A stretch of DNA of 64,000 nucleotides. Origin: Anaerosacchariphilus hominis. Its GTDB lineage: Bacteria; Bacillota; Clostridia; Lachnospirales; Lachnospiraceae. Under the pieces are notes generated by a model. That model did not search any database and had not been told where the DNA came from. It was given only the letters and a program-made list of their open reading frames with translations. The position numbers and the translations under genes are program-made. Positions 49,233 through 56,716 of this stretch are shown here, piece by piece. Positions within the stretch are counted from its first letter, which is position 1. Every line of letters begins with the position of its first letter. The stretch is taken from contig NZ_JACOOR010000002.1 of the NCBI RefSeq assembly GCF_014290175.1, positions 124,001 through 188,000 of the forward strand, read 5' to 3'.

Positions 49233-50435
49233 TTAAACATCCATTTTCTGCATAATCAGATCCACCACGGCCTCCGACGCGTGTCCGTTGTCATAAAAGC
49301 CCAGCATATGGCAGAATTCCTGACACTTTTTCTGATAATCATTTTCATCAAAATGTTTGATCTGCTCCATGAGCTGTTCATTGGTAAGGGCCAGTGTGAA
49401 AGGCAGGTCCTCCAGCCGGAAATAGTAGTCCTTGGTGCGCTTCATTTCCTCGTAATCCTCGGCGTAGAGGAAGCCGGGCTTTCCGATCATGGGAAAATCG
49501 AAGGCGCAGCCGGAGTAGTCGCTGATGATGATATCCGAGGCCACCAGGAGCTCCTGCATATTCTCGTAGGGACTGGCGTTCAGAATGCGGTCCGTGTAGG
49601 TCAGCGGGTAGTCCTTGTAGCTGACATTGGGGTGCATCCGTACCAGAACGGCCCAGCTTCCGCCAAAACGCTTTTCCAGCGTGGCAAGGAGCTGGCTGTA
49701 GTCCAGATTGTACATGTCAGTCTTACGGCTGTCCCGGTAGGTGGGAGCGTAGAGGGCCAGTTTCGTGCCTTCCGGCAGGCCGAAATGTTGATGTACCTTC
49801 CGGATATAAGGCGCAGGATCCTCAAAATAGATATCATTTTTGGGAATGCCCTTTTCCAGAATGGGGCCGTCATACCAGAAAGCTTCCCGGTAGGATTCAC
49901 TTTCCCAGCGGCAGCAGGCCAGCAGAAGGTCCATATTCCGGGAATCGATTTTGGCGTAGGCCACATACTCTTTGGAAAGGGCTTCTTCGCAGTCCTTTTC
50001 CACTTTTTTCAGGCCCAGCCCCCCGTGCCAGGTCTGGATATAGTACTGTCCGGGCCGCTTTTTAAAGTAATAGAGCTTCCGGGTATCGTCCACCCAGGTT
50101 CCCGCCGTGGCCATGTGCCAGGCAAAGGCGATGGTATTGGGCCGGACCGGCGTAAGGCCTTCCGGCAGGTCATAATCCGAAGCGGATACCCAGTAGAGCT
50201 TCCAGCCGCAGTTCCGCCGCAGGAACTCCTGAGCGATGAACTTGGGATTGTCGCCGTAGCCGCCGCCGTTAAAATTACTGAAAACCACCTTGTGGCGGTC
50301 CAGGGGGAAATGAATGAATAGATTCCAGCAGACCTTCATCATCAGTCGATGGGCCCACAGATACAGAGGGAGAATCCATTTTTTTATCAAAGGTAACACC
50401 GTCCTGTCTGTAATTTTGTTCTGTAATATGTCCAT
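49233..50435 (-). CDS. CDP-glycerol glycerophosphotransferase-family enzyme
   Basis: The 400-residue protein has one amphipathic/hydrophobic N-terminal segment (about residues 18-43), then the TagB/TagF fold: KVVFSNFNGGGYGDNPKFIA, IQTWHGGLGLKK with the conserved His, LYAPTYRDS, VRMHPNV and DIIISDYSGCAFDFPMIGKP. The family moves glycerol phosphate or ribitol phosphate from a CDP-alcohol to teichoic-acid-like acceptors. It is the natural consumer of what the cytidylyltransferase fusion may make 1 kb away, although on the other strand. At 400 residues it lacks the extra N-terminal domain of long TagF polymerases, which fits a primase or single-unit transferase. Confidence 0.9.
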   Translation of the reverse strand: MDILQNKITDRTVLPLIKKWILPLYLWAHRLMMKVCWNLFIHFPLDRHKVVFSNFNGGGYGDNPKFIAQEFLRRNCGWKLYWVSASDYDLPEGLTPVRPNTIAFAWHMATAGTWVDDTRKLYYFKKRPGQYYIQTWHGGLGLKKVEKDCEEALSKEYVAYAKIDSRNMDLLLACCRWESESYREAFWYDGPILEKGIPKNDIYFEDPAPYIRKVHQHFGLPEGTKLALYAPTYRDSRKTDMYNLDYSQLLATLEKRFGGSWAVLVRMHPNVSYKDYPLTYTDRILNASPYENMQELLVASDIIISDYSGCAFDFPMIGKPGFLYAEDYEEMKRTKDYYFRLEDLPFTLALTNEQLMEQIKHFDENDYQKKCQEFCHMLGFYDNGHASEAVVDLIMQKMDV

Positions 50436-50474
50436 TTTAGCATTAGTTCTGACAGAAGTGAAGCAAATTTACGT

Positions 50475-50503
50475 TTGCACATTGGAAAAAAATGAGTTAT
50501 AAT
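50475..50503 (+). promoter_or_regulatory. probable promoter for rho
   Basis: TTGCAC at 50475-50480, a 17-base spacer and a perfect TATAAT at 50498-50503. A leader of about 140 bases follows, in which I see no strong structure; rho leaders are often autoregulated. Confidence 0.55.
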
Positions 50504-50651
50504 CTATCTGAAAAGATCATCCCGTCGAACCAATCTGGCGGAAATTCCCTAAAGAAAAAACGATACCTACCAAAATGGATCGGAATTTAATAAAAATACG
50601 GAGTTGCAATGTTGCGAACCATTGCGCACAAACAGAGCAGGAGGATAGGAA

Positions 50652-52139
50652 ATGACAAAGGAACAGTATGAATCACTTCCGCTGGCAGAACTGAAAGCGA
50701 TAGCAAAGGCCAGAGGCATGAAAGGTACTTCCGCCATGAAAAAAGGCGATCTGATTGCACTGATGCTGGAGAAAGACGAGGAGGCAGCGCAGCAGCCGGC
50801 GTATCCGGAACGTACCGAGCAGAAGCAAGAGCGCCCGGTGCGGCAGGAGCACTATGAGAAAGCAGAGCGCTCGGTGCGGCAGGAGCACTATGAGAAAACG
50901 GAACGTCCGGCACGGCAGGAACGTTACGAAAGAACAGAACGTTACGAAAGAGGCGGTCAGGCCTCCCAGCCTCAGACTGCCCAGACGCCTCAGGAGCAGC
51001 CTGTGAATCTGGACAGCGGCCAGGTAGCCAACGGTATCCTGGAGGTGCTGGCAGACGGTTACGGATTCATCCGAAGCGACAACTATCTGCCTGGAGAGAA
51101 CGACATTTACATTAATCCGGCCATGATTCGCAGATACAACCTGAAGACCGGAGATATCCTCTGTGGCAATATCAAGGTGCGTACCCAGACGGAGAAGTTT
51201 GCGGCTCTGTTGTATCTGAAGACTGTGAACGGTATGCGCCCCGAGGAGGCAGCCAGAAGAAGAAATTTCGAAGATCTGACTCCCATTTTCCCAAATCAGA
51301 GAATTCATCTGGAGCGGCCGGGCGGAAGCACCGCCATGCGGATCGTGGATCTGATTTCCCCCATCGGAAAGGGGCAGCGAGGCATGATCGTGTCACCGCC
51401 AAAGGCAGGTAAGACCACCCTTTTGAAGGATGTGGCAAAGTCCGTGACCCGGAACCATCCTGATATGCGGCTGTTGATTCTGCTGATCGATGAGCGTCCC
51501 GAGGAGGTTACGGATATCAAGGAAGCCATCGAGGGACCCAATGTGGAAGTCATCCACTCCACCTTCGATGAACTGCCGGAGCATCATAAGCGGGTGGCGG
51601 AGATGGTGATCGAGCGCGCAAAGCGTCTGGTGGAGAGCGGCAAGGATGTAATTATTCTGCTGGACAGCATTACCCGTCTGGCCCGGGCTTATAATTTGAC
51701 GGTTCCGCCCAGCGGACGTACTCTGTCCGGCGGTCTTGATCCGGCAGCTCTGCATATGCCCAAGCGATTTTTCGGCGCAGCCCGGAATATGCGGGAGGGA
51801 GGAAGCCTGACTATTTTGGCCACAGCCCTGGTAGATACCGGAAGCAAAATGGACGATGTCATTTACGAGGAGTTCAAGGGAACCGGCAATATGGAACTGG
51901 TATTGAACAGGAAGCTTCAGGAAAAGCGTGTATTCCCGGCTATCGACATCCCGAAATCCGGTACCAGACGGGAGGATCTGCTGCTGACTCCGGAAGAGCT
52001 GGAAGCCATCGAGATCATCCGAAAGGGACTGAACGGTCTGAAACCGGAGGATGCGGTGGAGAACGTGCTGAACATGTTTGATCGGACCCGGAACAACGCA
52101 GAATTTGTGCAGACAGTGAAAAAGACCAAGTTTATTTAA
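50652..52139 (+). CDS. rho: transcription termination factor Rho
   Basis: The 495-residue protein starts at ATG 50652 with AGGAGGATAGG. The Rho N-terminal helix domain is at about 1-40 ([17 protein letters not shown]). Residues 45 to about 120 are a charged, Gln/Glu/Arg-rich insertion containing three 12-residue repeats of the type [12 protein letters not shown]. The RNA-binding cold-shock domain starts at about 125 ([15 protein letters not shown]). The ATPase has Walker [10 protein letters not shown] and the R-loop/Q-loop region [20 protein letters not shown]. Rho is a hexameric RNA translocase that ends untranslated transcripts. The insertion is likely disordered; such insertions in gut bacteria have been linked to condensate formation. 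Confidence 0.97.
   Translation: MTKEQYESLPLAELKAIAKARGMKGTSAMKKGDLIALMLEKDEEAAQQPAYPERTEQKQERPVRQEHYEKAERSVRQEHYEKTERPARQERYERTERYERGGQASQPQTAQTPQEQPVNLDSGQVANGILEVLADGYGFIRSDNYLPGENDIYINPAMIRRYNLKTGDILCGNIKVRTQTEKFAALLYLKTVNGMRPEEAARRRNFEDLTPIFPNQRIHLERPGGSTAMRIVDLISPIGKGQRGMIVSPPKAGKTTLLKDVAKSVTRNHPDMRLLILLIDERPEEVTDIKEAIEGPNVEVIHSTFDELPEHHKRVAEMVIERAKRLVESGKDVIILLDSITRLARAYNLTVPPSGRTLSGGLDPAALHMPKRFFGAARNMREGGSLTILATALVDTGSKMDDVIYEEFKGTGNMELVLNRKLQEKRVFPAIDIPKSGTRREDLLLTPEELEAIEIIRKGLNGLKPEDAVENVLNMFDRTRNNAEFVQTVKKTKFI
50829..50951 (+). repeat. 36-base tandem repeat inside rho
   Basis: Three units (50829-50864, 50865-50900, 50901-50936) and a partial fourth code for [16 protein letters not shown] dodecapeptides. 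Units 1 and 2 are nearly identical in DNA, while unit 3 differs more. This suggests recent expansion by slippage. Confidence 0.85.
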
Positions 52140-52184
52140 AAACTTTGTACCGAAAAAAATACATGGATTTTTCGGATCCTTCTC

Positions 52185-52212
52185 TTGACTTTTGAAAAAA
52201 GAGGACTATAAT
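52185..52212 (+). promoter_or_regulatory. promoter for cstA leader
   Basis: TTGACT at 52185-52190, a 16-base spacer and a perfect TATAAT at 52207-52212. A small hairpin (CCGAAAAA / TTTTTCGG, 52150-52177) after rho precedes it. Confidence 0.75.
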
Positions 52213-52219
52213 GCAAGCA

Positions 52220-52556
52220 TACTGTTTCATACGTCAAATGCAGTGAACAGGACAAGGATTTTTTTTCAGTATGCTTTTCAGAGAGTTCCCGGTTGGTGTG
52301 AGGGGACAGGCAGGAAAAAGATTCATCCCCTGCAAGCAGTCCAGATGAAATACCACAGAAAGTAGTTTGGACCGGAAGCCCACCGTTATCGAGGCACATG
52401 TTCAATCGGGAAGCAGCCGGGATACAGAAGAGACCGGACAGAGCCGAGGATATGACTGAGAGGCTGACAGCGATCGAGTCAGCAAGAGAAGTGGTAACGC
52501 GGAGGATTTAAAGCCTTCGTCTTCTTCAGAGAAATCTGAGAAGACGAAGGCTTTTT
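52220..52556 (+). promoter_or_regulatory. T-box riboswitch upstream of cstA, possible Phe (UUC) specifier
   Basis: The parts in order are: an AGTA-type box (TTCAGTATGC, about 52266-52275), the GA motif and apical loop (AGAGAGTTCCCGGTTGGTG, about 52280-52298), the ACCGTTATCGAGGCAC element near 52382-52397, the T-box GAGAAGTGGTAACGCGG (52486-52502), and a terminator. Pairing CTTTTC with GAAAAAG above the loop and GGAT with ATCC below leaves ATTC on the right side. By analogy with the Trp leader (codon followed by A) the specifier would be UUC at about 52333-52335. That reading is tentative. The leader should switch cstA on when the matching tRNA is uncharged. Confidence 0.78.
52512..52556 (+). 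terminator. T-box regulated terminator (cstA leader)
   Basis: AGCCTTCGTCTTCTTCAGA pairs with TCTG-AGAAGACGAAGGCT around GAAA, followed by TTTTT. The stem has about 18 base pairs. Confidence 0.9.
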
Positions 52557-52598
52557 GTATAACAGGAAATTCCGATAGAATTCCCTGCGATACAAAAA
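52552..52598. repeat. inverted repeat sharing arms with the 60520 element
   Basis: The left arm TTTTTGTATAACAGG, continued by AAATTC, pairs with GAATTCCCTG-CG-ATACAAAAA (52578-52598). The left arm GTATARCAGGAAATTCCG is the same as at 60524-60541, and in both places it directly follows a T-box terminator T-run. Confidence 0.6.
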
Positions 52599-52667
52599 GA
52601 TGATTTGATAATGAGGCAGGCGAAACCAAAGACGTAAAATCGAAAGACATCGAGGAGGAGTAACATT

Positions 52668-54368
52668 ATGAATACGCTTGTTATCGTAGTAATCGCAGCA
52701 GTATGTCTGCTGGCCGGCTATACCTTGTATGGCCGCTGGCTGGCGAAGAAATGGGGCATCGACCCCAAGGCCAAGACACCGGCTGTAACCAAAGAGGACG
52801 GACAGGACTATGTCCCCACCAACGGCTGGGTGGTATTCGCCCATCAGTTTTCATCCATTGCGGGCGCAGGCCCTGTGACCGGAGCCATTCAGGCAGCGGC
52901 CTTCGGCTGGCTTCCGGTACTGCTCTGGATTCTCATCGGCGGCATTTTCTTCGGAGCTGTGACGGACTTCGGAGCTCTGTATGCCAGTGTTAAGAATGAA
53001 GGAAAGTCCATGGGACTGCTGATCGAGAAATATATCGGCAAGACCGGCCGGAAGCTGTTCCTGCTGTTCTGCTGGCTGTTCACCCTGATTGTTATCGCAG
53101 CCTTTGCCGATATGGTAGCGGGAACCTTCAATGCTTACACAGTCACCGAAGAGGGCGCTACGGTACTGGCTGAACTGGCAAATGTAAACGGCGCAGCCGG
53201 AAGCATTTCCCTGTTCTTCATGGGCTTTGCGGTCATCTTCGGAGTACTTCAGAAGAAGTTTAACCTGGACGGCTGGAAGGAAGTGGTGCTGGGCCTGCTT
53301 TTCACCTTGGCTTCCCTAGCTCTCGGCATGAACCTGCCGCTGGTAGCAGGCAAGAGCGCATGGTTGTATGTGACCTTTGCTTATATTTTCCTGGCGTCTG
53401 TATTACCCATGTGGCTGATGAAGCAGCCCCGTGACTATATGACCACCTTCATGTTCGTGGGCATGATTCTCGGCGCGGTAGCCGGACTTCTGGTAGCACA
53501 TCCGAACATGAACCTTCCGGTTTATACCGGATTCCAGAATGAGAAGCTTGGCAACCTGTTCCCGATTCTGTTCGTCACCGTGGCCTGCGGCGCGGTATCC
53601 GGCTTCCACAGCCTGGTATCTTCGGGTACTTCATCTAAGACCATTGAAAATGAGAAGGATATGGTAAAGGTCGGCTACGGCGCCATGGTTCTGGAGAGCC
53701 TTCTGGCAGTCTTGGCTCTCTGTGTGGCAGGTGCTGCGGCATCCGCAGACGGAACTGCAGCAGTGGGAACTCCGTTCCAGATCTTCTCCAACGGCGTAGC
53801 AGGATTCCTGGAAATGTTCGGCCTGCCGGTCTATGTGGCCCAGTGCTTCATGACCATGTGCGTATCCGCCCTGGCTCTCACCAGCCTGGATGCCGTAGCC
53901 CGTATCGGACGTATGTCCTTCCAGGAACTGTTCAGTGTGGATGATATGGAACATGCGGAAGGCTGGAGAAAGCTGCTCTGCAATAAGTATTTTTCCACTG
54001 TTGTTACCCTGCTGATTGGTTATATCCTGACCCAGATCGGCTATGCTAATATCTGGCCGCTGTTTGGAAGCGCAAACCAGCTTTTAAGCGCTCTGGTTCT
54101 GATTACCCTCTGCGTATTCCTGAAGGTAACCGGCCGTGAAAACCGTACCCTGTTCCCGCCTCTGATTGTGATGCTCTGTGTCACCTTCACTGCACTGGTA
54201 CAGAGAGCTATCGCCATGGTAAAGGCTTTCTCCGCCGGAACTGGCGTATTCATGGTAGAGGGCCTGCAGTTGGTGCTGGCCATCCTGCTGATGCTGCTTG
54301 GTGTGATTATTGTGTACACATCCGGTAAGGAGCTGTTCCGGAAGAAGAAAGGAACAGAGACAGCGTAA
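52668..54368 (+). CDS. cstA: CstA family transporter (carbon starvation protein)
   Basis: The 566-residue polytopic protein (about 15-16 helices) starts at ATG 52668 with GAGGAGGAG. The family core is clear: FAHQFSSIAGAGPVTGAIQA, GGIFFGAVTDFGALYAS and SSGTSSKTIENEKDM. E. coli CstA and BtsT are longer (about 700) and import peptides or pyruvate. The T-box in front shows that this homologue is governed by the charging of one tRNA, which points to uptake of an amino acid or peptide rather than pyruvate. That is an inference from regulation only. Confidence 0.92.
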   Translation: MNTLVIVVIAAVCLLAGYTLYGRWLAKKWGIDPKAKTPAVTKEDGQDYVPTNGWVVFAHQFSSIAGAGPVTGAIQAAAFGWLPVLLWILIGGIFFGAVTDFGALYASVKNEGKSMGLLIEKYIGKTGRKLFLLFCWLFTLIVIAAFADMVAGTFNAYTVTEEGATVLAELANVNGAAGSISLFFMGFAVIFGVLQKKFNLDGWKEVVLGLLFTLASLALGMNLPLVAGKSAWLYVTFAYIFLASVLPMWLMKQPRDYMTTFMFVGMILGAVAGLLVAHPNMNLPVYTGFQNEKLGNLFPILFVTVACGAVSGFHSLVSSGTSSKTIENEKDMVKVGYGAMVLESLLAVLALCVAGAAASADGTAAVGTPFQIFSNGVAGFLEMFGLPVYVAQCFMTMCVSALALTSLDAVARIGRMSFQELFSVDDMEHAEGWRKLLCNKYFSTVVTLLIGYILTQIGYANIWPLFGSANQLLSALVLITLCVFLKVTGRENRTLFPPLIVMLCVTFTALVQRAIAMVKAFSAGTGVFMVEGLQLVLAILLMLLGVIIVYTSGKELFRKKKGTETA

Positions 54369-54387
54369 AGGCTGAAAAAGTTCATTA

Positions 54388-54416
54388 TTGACAAACATAC
54401 CGCAGACTGTTATATT
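54388..54416 (+). promoter_or_regulatory. sigma-A promoter for glnA
   Basis: A perfect TTGACA at 54388-54393, a 17-base spacer and TATATT at 54411-54416. Transcription should begin at about 54423, right at the first ANTAR hairpin. Confidence 0.85.
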
Positions 54417-54423
54417 TTGAATC

Positions 54424-54491
54424 AGAACAATGACGTTCTCCAAGGGGGAAGTCTGCGACAGGGGAGTCCCGGAAGGGGCTCCTCTGTTTTT
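54424..54491 (+). promoter_or_regulatory. ANTAR two-hairpin antitermination leader of glnA
   Basis: Hairpin P1 is AGAAC, hexaloop AATGAC, GTTCT (54424-54439). Hairpin P2 is TCTGCGAC, hexaloop AGGGGA, GTCCCGGA (54452-54473; seven pairs, one C-C mismatch). Both loops have A at position 1 and G at position 4, the rule for ANTAR-protein targets. P2 overlaps the left arm of a terminator (54459-54470), so binding an ANTAR dimer to P1-P2 would prevent termination. An ANTAR gene lies just after glnA. Confidence 0.82.
54459..54491 (+). terminator. leader terminator of glnA
   Basis: CAGGGGAGTCCC pairs with GGGGCTCCTCTG around GGAA, followed by TTTTT. It is mutually exclusive with hairpin P2. Confidence 0.88.
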
Positions 54492-54591
54492 GTTACAAAG
54501 TATCCGTAAGGATCTGCAGGGGCAGATCCTGCAGGTGAATATTTTTATCAGAAAAGCCATGGCGGGGAACCGCGGGAAGAGGAGAGAGAAA

Positions 54592-55938
54592 ATGGGCCAT
54601 TATACAAAAAGAGATATTATGCGTCTGGTGGAAGAGGAAGATGTGGAGTTTATCCGTCTGCAGTTTACGGATCTGTTTGGAAACCTGAAGAATGCGGCGG
54701 TGACGGCCAGCCAGCTGGAAAAGGCGCTGGATAACCGGTATGTGTTTGACGGTTCCTGCGTGGAGGGTTTCCTCCATGACAACGATATGGATATGTTTCT
54801 GTGTCCGGATTTGGATACACTGGCCATCTTTCCCTGGCGGCCACAGCAGGGAAAGGTGGCGAGACTCATCTGCGATATCCAGAAGCCGGATGGAACGCCT
54901 TATGAGGGGGATTCCAGGTATATTCTGAAAAAGGTGCTGAAGGAAGCGGAAGCTCTGGGCTACCGTTTTGATGTGGGACCCGAGTGCGAGTTCTTTCTGT
55001 TCCACACGGATGACGACGGCAATCCCACCGTGTTCAGTCATGAAAAGGCGGGCTATTTCGATGTGAGTCCCATTGACCAGGGAGAAAATGTCCGCAGGGA
55101 TATTATTCTGACCCTGGAGGAAATGGGCTTCGAGGTGGAGTCTTCCTATCATGAGGTGGCTTCCGCCCAGCATGAGATTGATTTTCGTTATGACGAGGCC
55201 CTGCTTTCCGCAGATAATATCATGACCTTCAAGCTGGCGGTGAAGACCATTGCCAAGAGGTTCGGTATGCACGCCACCTTTATGCCGAAGCCCCAGGCGG
55301 GCGTAAACGGCTCCAGCATGCACACAAATATTTCCCTGATCCGGGACGGTAAAAATATCTTTGCGGATGAGAATGATCCTTATGGCCTGAGTAAGGAGGC
55401 TTACTGGTTTATTGGCGGACTTCTGAAGCACGCGAAGGGACTGTCTGCCATTACGAATCCATTGGTGAACTCTTATAAACGGATCTTCCCGGCTCAGACA
55501 GGAGCAGGATTTACGGCTCCGTCTTACATTTCCTGGTCCCCCGTGAACCGTAGCCAGATGATAAGAATTCCGGCTCAGAAAAGTGAGAGTACCCGTATCG
55601 AGCTTCGGAGTCCCGATCCCTCCTGCAATCCCTATCTGGCGCTGGCGGTCAGTCTGGCAGCGGGGCTGGACGGTATCCGGAATCAGATCGAGCCGCCCAA
55701 GCCGGTAAATCAGGATGTGCGGAAGATGACTGATGAGGAGCGCAAATGTCTGGGCATCGAGCCGCTGCCCCGGAATCTTGCGGAGGCTATCCTGGGACTG
55801 GAACAGGATAAGCTGGTGAAAGAGGTGCTGGGAGAAGAACTCTGCAAGGGATATATTGCGGCCAAAAAGAAGGAATGGGAGGATTATTGTTCCCAGGTTT
55901 CCCAGTGGGAGATCGCTCAGTATCTGTATCGTTTCTAA
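54592..55938 (+). CDS. glnA: glutamine synthetase type I
   Basis: It has 448 residues from ATG 54592 (GAGGAGAGAG); longer in-frame starts from 54430 lie inside the regulatory leader and are rejected. The N-terminal beta-grasp (FIRLQFTDLFGNLKNAAV) is followed by the catalytic domain, with GPECEFFLF, HEVASAQHEIDF, GSSMHTNISL, NSYKRI and RIELRSPDPSCNPYLA. Length and motifs fit the dodecameric GSI-alpha type, which lacks the adenylylation loop and is usually controlled by feedback inhibition. It makes glutamine from glutamate, ammonia and ATP. Expression is probably set by the ANTAR leader. Confidence 0.96.
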   Translation: MGHYTKRDIMRLVEEEDVEFIRLQFTDLFGNLKNAAVTASQLEKALDNRYVFDGSCVEGFLHDNDMDMFLCPDLDTLAIFPWRPQQGKVARLICDIQKPDGTPYEGDSRYILKKVLKEAEALGYRFDVGPECEFFLFHTDDDGNPTVFSHEKAGYFDVSPIDQGENVRRDIILTLEEMGFEVESSYHEVASAQHEIDFRYDEALLSADNIMTFKLAVKTIAKRFGMHATFMPKPQAGVNGSSMHTNISLIRDGKNIFADENDPYGLSKEAYWFIGGLLKHAKGLSAITNPLVNSYKRIFPAQTGAGFTAPSYISWSPVNRSQMIRIPAQKSESTRIELRSPDPSCNPYLALAVSLAAGLDGIRNQIEPPKPVNQDVRKMTDEERKCLGIEPLPRNLAEAILGLEQDKLVKEVLGEELCKGYIAAKKKEWEDYCSQVSQWEIAQYLYRF

Positions 55939-55979
55939 CGGACACCTCAGGATAAAGAAATTTCCGGGAGGTGTAATGT

Positions 55980-56528
55980 GTGACGAATGTAATTGTATTA
56001 TTTCCGAAAATAGAAGATGCGAAGAACATCCGGAATCTGCTGGTTCGTCATGGATTCCGGGTTTCTGCGGTCTGTACCACGGGCGCCCAGGCTCTGGCCA
56101 GCGCCAATGGCCTGGGCGACGGAATTCTGGTCTGCAGCTACAAATACCCCGATATGGTATATGCGGAGCTGGCAGCTTGTCTTCCTGCCCATTTTGAAAT
56201 GCTGCTGCTGGCGTCCCAAAGGGTCTTGAGCGAGTGTGCGGGATCTGGTATCATGTGTGTAGCGATGCCGCTGAAGGTTCAGGATCTTTTGAATACGCTG
56301 GAAATGATGGTGGCGGGTGTGGAGCGCCGCAGAAAGAAGCGGAAGTCCATGCCGAAGGTGCGTTCCGAGGAAGAACGAAAGGTGTTGGACGAGGCCAAGA
56401 CCCTTCTCATGGAGCGAAACGGCATGACCGAGGAGGAGGCCCACCGCTACATACAAAAGTGCAGCATGGACAGCGGAACAAACCTGATCGAGACAGCGGA
56501 GATGGTGCTCAGCATGATGCGTTACTAG
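55980..56528 (+). CDS. ANTAR-domain RNA-binding antiterminator with receiver-like domain
   Basis: The 182-residue protein uses GTG 55980 behind GGGAGGTG. Residues 1 to about 115 have the size of a receiver domain (NVIVLFPKIEDAKNIRNLL), but the acidic pair near the start is missing and the phosphoacceptor position reads ILVCSYKYPDM, with no Asp. So it is a pseudo-receiver that may bind a small ligand or a partner. Residues about 125-182 are ANTAR: DEAKTLLMERNGMTEEEAHR and YIQKCSMDSGTNLIETAEMV. ANTAR dimers bind two A1/G4 hexaloop hairpins, exactly what the glnA leader 1.5 kb upstream provides. It probably senses nitrogen status and controls glnA, itself included. Confidence 0.92.
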   Translation: MTNVIVLFPKIEDAKNIRNLLVRHGFRVSAVCTTGAQALASANGLGDGILVCSYKYPDMVYAELAACLPAHFEMLLLASQRVLSECAGSGIMCVAMPLKVQDLLNTLEMMVAGVERRRKKRKSMPKVRSEEERKVLDEAKTLLMERNGMTEEEAHRYIQKCSMDSGTNLIETAEMVLSMMRY

Positions 56529-56679
56529 TTCAGCCATGGTTCTGCATGGGCAGATTTTATGCTTGCATAAGAATCTGCCTGTGCAGAACCATGAGATGAG
56601 CGCCATGTCATGAGCAAAAATGAGCTGCGGAGCAGCGGGGAGCTCCGCAGGAGCGGTTTTGCGAATGGCGCGGCTGAAC
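56528..56679. other. three-way-junction palindromic element A
   Basis: The outer stem GTTCAGCC (56528-56535) pairs with GGCTGAAC (56672-56679). Arm 1 (56535-56593) is a near-perfect hairpin: CATGGTTCTGCA with TGCAGAACCATG, continuing GGGCAGATT with AATCTGCCT, and TTATGC with GCATAA. Arm 2 is GCGCCAT (56600-56606) with ATGGCGC (56665-56671), then GCAAAA with TTTTGC, then CTGCGGAGC with GCTCCGCAG (56625-56650). The outer stem begins at the last base of the ANTAR stop codon. No T-run follows, so it is not a simple terminator. Confidence 0.75.
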
Positions 56680-56716
56680 GTCCGCCGCATCAGAATGAAG
56701 GGAGGAAATAATAAAA

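Noticed and set aside
49179..50321. 380-residue plus-strand open frame opposite the TagF-like gene
   Set aside because: The minus-strand protein has all family motifs; the plus-strand frame has none.
50829..50951. CRISPR-like array
   Set aside because: The 36-base units are contiguous, in frame and inside rho; there are no spacers.
54420..54591. glutamine riboswitch in the glnA leader
   Set aside because: I do not see the known glutamine-aptamer pattern, while the paired A1/G4 hexaloops and the adjacent ANTAR gene explain the leader.
56528..56679. simple transcription terminator after the ANTAR gene
   Set aside because: There is no T-run, and the multi-arm structure is far larger than needed.
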